Source: Mesorhizobium escarrei (GTDB lineage Bacteria; Pseudomonadota; Alphaproteobacteria; Rhizobiales; Rhizobiaceae). Taken from it: a DNA stretch of 64,000 nucleotides. This document shows, in pieces, positions 62,231 through 64,000 of the stretch; within the stretch, counting starts at the first letter, position 1; the number at the start of each line of letters is the position of its first letter. Position numbers and translations under genes: made by a program. The notes below the pieces were generated by a model. It was not told where the DNA came from and searched no databases. It saw only the letters and a program-made list of their open reading frames with translations. The stretch spans positions 36,103 through 100,102 of the forward strand of contig NZ_CAKXZT010000157.1 in assembly GCF_935825525.1 (NCBI RefSeq). The letters are read 5' to 3'.

Positions 62231-64000
62231 TTGAAAACGCGCGACACGAGGTGTTTGCCCAAGCGCTTAGTAAGGGTAAGCTCCATCGGACAGGAGGGTC
62301 AGATAGCGAACAAGTCTCGAGTCCCTAGCAAAACACCGCGCGCTGCAAAACCAAAGGATGTTCAGGCCTTTACGGTGAACGGCATCGAGAGTCCGCAGCC
62401 GTTTCTCGCGGCTCAGCTCTCGGACTCAGCCACTCCGTCCGGCGCCGCGAGAAAGGCCGCGATGTCGCCCGAGGAAGTGTCGGCGCGCGTCCGCGAGTTC
62501 AACCTGAGTCCGACGGTCAGCGAAGCGCAACTGTATGCCGCGGTGAACCGCATCAGCGACGCGGCGGTCCCGATCGCCAAGTTGCCGGAAGACATCCGCG
62601 AGACCATCGCCACCCTCAAGCCGGCAATGCGCAGCTTCCACGGTGCGAAGATGTCGCTTGCCTGGTTCCCGCTTCTGCCACTTGCCTCGCCGTGTGCGGA
62701 CAAATTCGGTTATATGTCGTCCTGGCTGACGAGGGCGGCGACGCGGTTGCAATTTACGCCGGCGAACCGGACGCTCCTCGATACACTGGGCGACTTGATG
62801 GCCGACCCCGGGCGCGAGTCATCGCCGGATTCGGTCAATCCGGCAGGCTTCACATACGTCGGGCAGTTCGTGGATCACGACATCACGCGCGACGTTTCTT
62901 CGCGCCTCGATGCCGCGACCGACGCCGAGACCATTCACAATATGCGGACGCCGGCGCTGGACCTCGATTCGCTGTACGGAGACGGGCCAGCGTTGCAGCC
63001 ATTCCTCTACGCCTTTCCCTCGTCGGGTCCCCCGACAGCAATCAGATTTGAACTCGGCACAAACCGCAACGCCGGACCCGGCGGCCCGGCCGGCAACATA
63101 GGCCATGAAAGCGGCATGCAAGTGCAAACGGACTTCGACGTGCCACGTGTCCACAACCCGCTGAATCCCGCAGGGTCCTCCAATACGGCGATCATCGGCG
63201 ATCCCCGTAACGATGAGAACCTCATCGTTACGCAGTTCCATCACGCAATGCTTCGGTTTCACAACCAGGTCGTCGATCTGCTCGTCGCCGCGAACTTCGC
63301 CGGCGATATCTTCACCGAAGCCAAGCGGCTCGTGACACATCACTATCAGGTGGCTGTAGTTTACGACTTCCTGACGCGGATTTGCGGCAGCGCGACGGTG
63401 ACCAATGCAATCAACACTGTGAGCGCGCCGATCAACAGCCCGTTCCGCATGCCCGTCGAGTTTGCCGTGGCCGCCTACCGATTCGGCCACAGTATGGTCC
63501 GTGACAATTATTGGGTGAGCTTCCGATTCCAGAACGCCACCATGGCGCAAGTGTTTAAGTTTGCGCGAAATCCGAACTTGCCGGTGCTGTCAAGTTGGGT
63601 CGTGGACTTCAACGCGTTCTTCGACACGGGGGTACCCGTGCCGATGAACAATAAGGCCCGCCGCATCGACAGCGTGCTCGCGTCCGAACTCGAGAACCTG
63701 CCCAGCTTTACCGGGATCATGAAGGTCCTCGCACGTCGCAACCTGCAGCGCGGACTAGCGCTCGGCTTGCCGAGCGGTCAGGGCATGGCGAAGCACTTCC
63801 GAGTTCAACCAATGACATCGGCGCAGCTCACGCAAGGTCTACCGGCCAACGAAATCGCCGCGTTGAACGCGGGCGGCCAAGTGCTGCTAAAGAAGACCCC
63901 GCTCTGGTACTATGTCCTGCGCGAGGCCGCAGTGCTTGGCGGCGGCGACCGCCTCGGACCAGTCGGCGGCCGCATCGTTGCCCGGACATTCGTCCGTATG
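62231..64000 (+). CDS. Animal-type haem peroxidase (3' end beyond window)
   Basis: A large open frame without stop to the window edge (590 codons). Motifs match the animal haem peroxidase family. The distal-histidine site is YVGQFVDHDITRD, the Arg-Glu region is GDPRNDENLIVTQFHHAMLRFHNQ and the proximal histidine is AAYRFGHSMVRDNY. It oxidises a halide or organic substrate with H2O2 in known relatives; the bacterial substrate is unknown. A TTG at 62231 with AAGGA upstream is the proposed start. The first ATG is only at 62459, so the true start is uncertain. There is no clear signal peptide. Confidence 0.85.
   Translation, partial: MKTRDTRCLPKRLVRVSSIGQEGQIANKSRVPSKTPRAAKPKDVQAFTVNGIESPQPFLAAQLSDSATPSGAARKAAMSPEEVSARVREFNLSPTVSEAQLYAAVNRISDAAVPIAKLPEDIRETIATLKPAMRSFHGAKMSLAWFPLLPLASPCADKFGYMSSWLTRAATRLQFTPANRTLLDTLGDLMADPGRESSPDSVNPAGFTYVGQFVDHDITRDVSSRLDAATDAETIHNMRTPALDLDSLYGDGPALQPFLYAFPSSGPPTAIRFELGTNRNAGPGGPAGNIGHESGMQVQTDFDVPRVHNPLNPAGSSNTAIIGDPRNDENLIVTQFHHAMLRFHNQVVDLLVAANFAGDIFTEAKRLVTHHYQVAVVYDFLTRICGSATVTNAINTVSAPINSPFRMPVEFAVAAYRFGHSMVRDNYWVSFRFQNATMAQVFKFARNPNLPVLSSWVVDFNAFFDTGVPVPMNNKARRIDSVLASELENLPSFTGIMKVLARRNLQRGLALGLPSGQGMAKHFRVQPMTSAQLTQGLPANEIAALNAGGQVLLKKTPLWYYVLREAAVLGGGDRLGPVGGRIVARTFVRM

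Overview
The window reads as chromosomal DNA of a Rhizobiales alphaproteobacterium, most likely Mesorhizobium or a close relative. The grounds are the gene content (long-form carB, an lsrB-trxB-lrp neighbourhood, an agp-type alpha-galactoside operon), the high GC with G/C-rich third positions, alphaproteobacterial promoters (CTTGTT, 17 bp, CTATAT-like) and RIME-like intergenic repeats. The genus is inferred, not proven.

Layout. 0-35.9 kb is mostly ordinary core chromosome. In order it holds carB; small envelope and stress genes; an F1-ATPase inhibitor-like protein; a lytic transglycosylase; a DNA-alkyl methyltransferase; cspA; a lone antitoxin-like gene; a GST; a pair of EAL proteins; an aspartate aminotransferase; an EF-G paralogue; a non-coding stretch with a strong small-RNA candidate; lsrB/trxB/lrp; a complete ADP-heptose synthesis set (gmhB, gmhA, hldE on minus, hldD, waaF, waaC on plus); greA with an attenuator-like leader; two extensin-like proteins; and a CNNM/CorC-type membrane protein.

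35.9-64 kb looks accessory and scarred. A class III cyclase-AAA-TPR gene is broken by two frameshifts. It is followed by a methyltransferase remnant, two tandem epoxide-hydrolase-like genes, an NmrA-like/LysR divergent pair, and a RidA/LysR pair whose LysR is frameshifted. Next comes an agp-type alpha-galactoside operon (agaL1-agpA-agpB-agpC-agpD-agaL2 with divergent AraC regulator agpT). This operon is bracketed by two direct copies, about 0.68 kb each, of the end of the LysR gene and its downstream DNA. After it lie a truncated quinone oxidoreductase, an 89-bp element with 15-bp inverted ends, an intact cyclase-AAA-TPR gene, small unknown genes, and the first part of an animal-type haem peroxidase that runs off the window.

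How it fits together. The agp genes form one uptake-plus-hydrolysis unit: AgpA binds the sugar, AgpB/C form the pore, AgpD powers it, AgaL1/L2 split the galactoside and AgpT switches it on. The heptose genes supply and transfer ADP-heptose for the LPS core. The most interesting non-coding signals are a CUCCUCCC-loop small RNA at 18.3-18.4 kb, terminator-like hairpins inside the greA and carB leaders, and a modular repeat family whose copies sit at gene ends and act as terminators.
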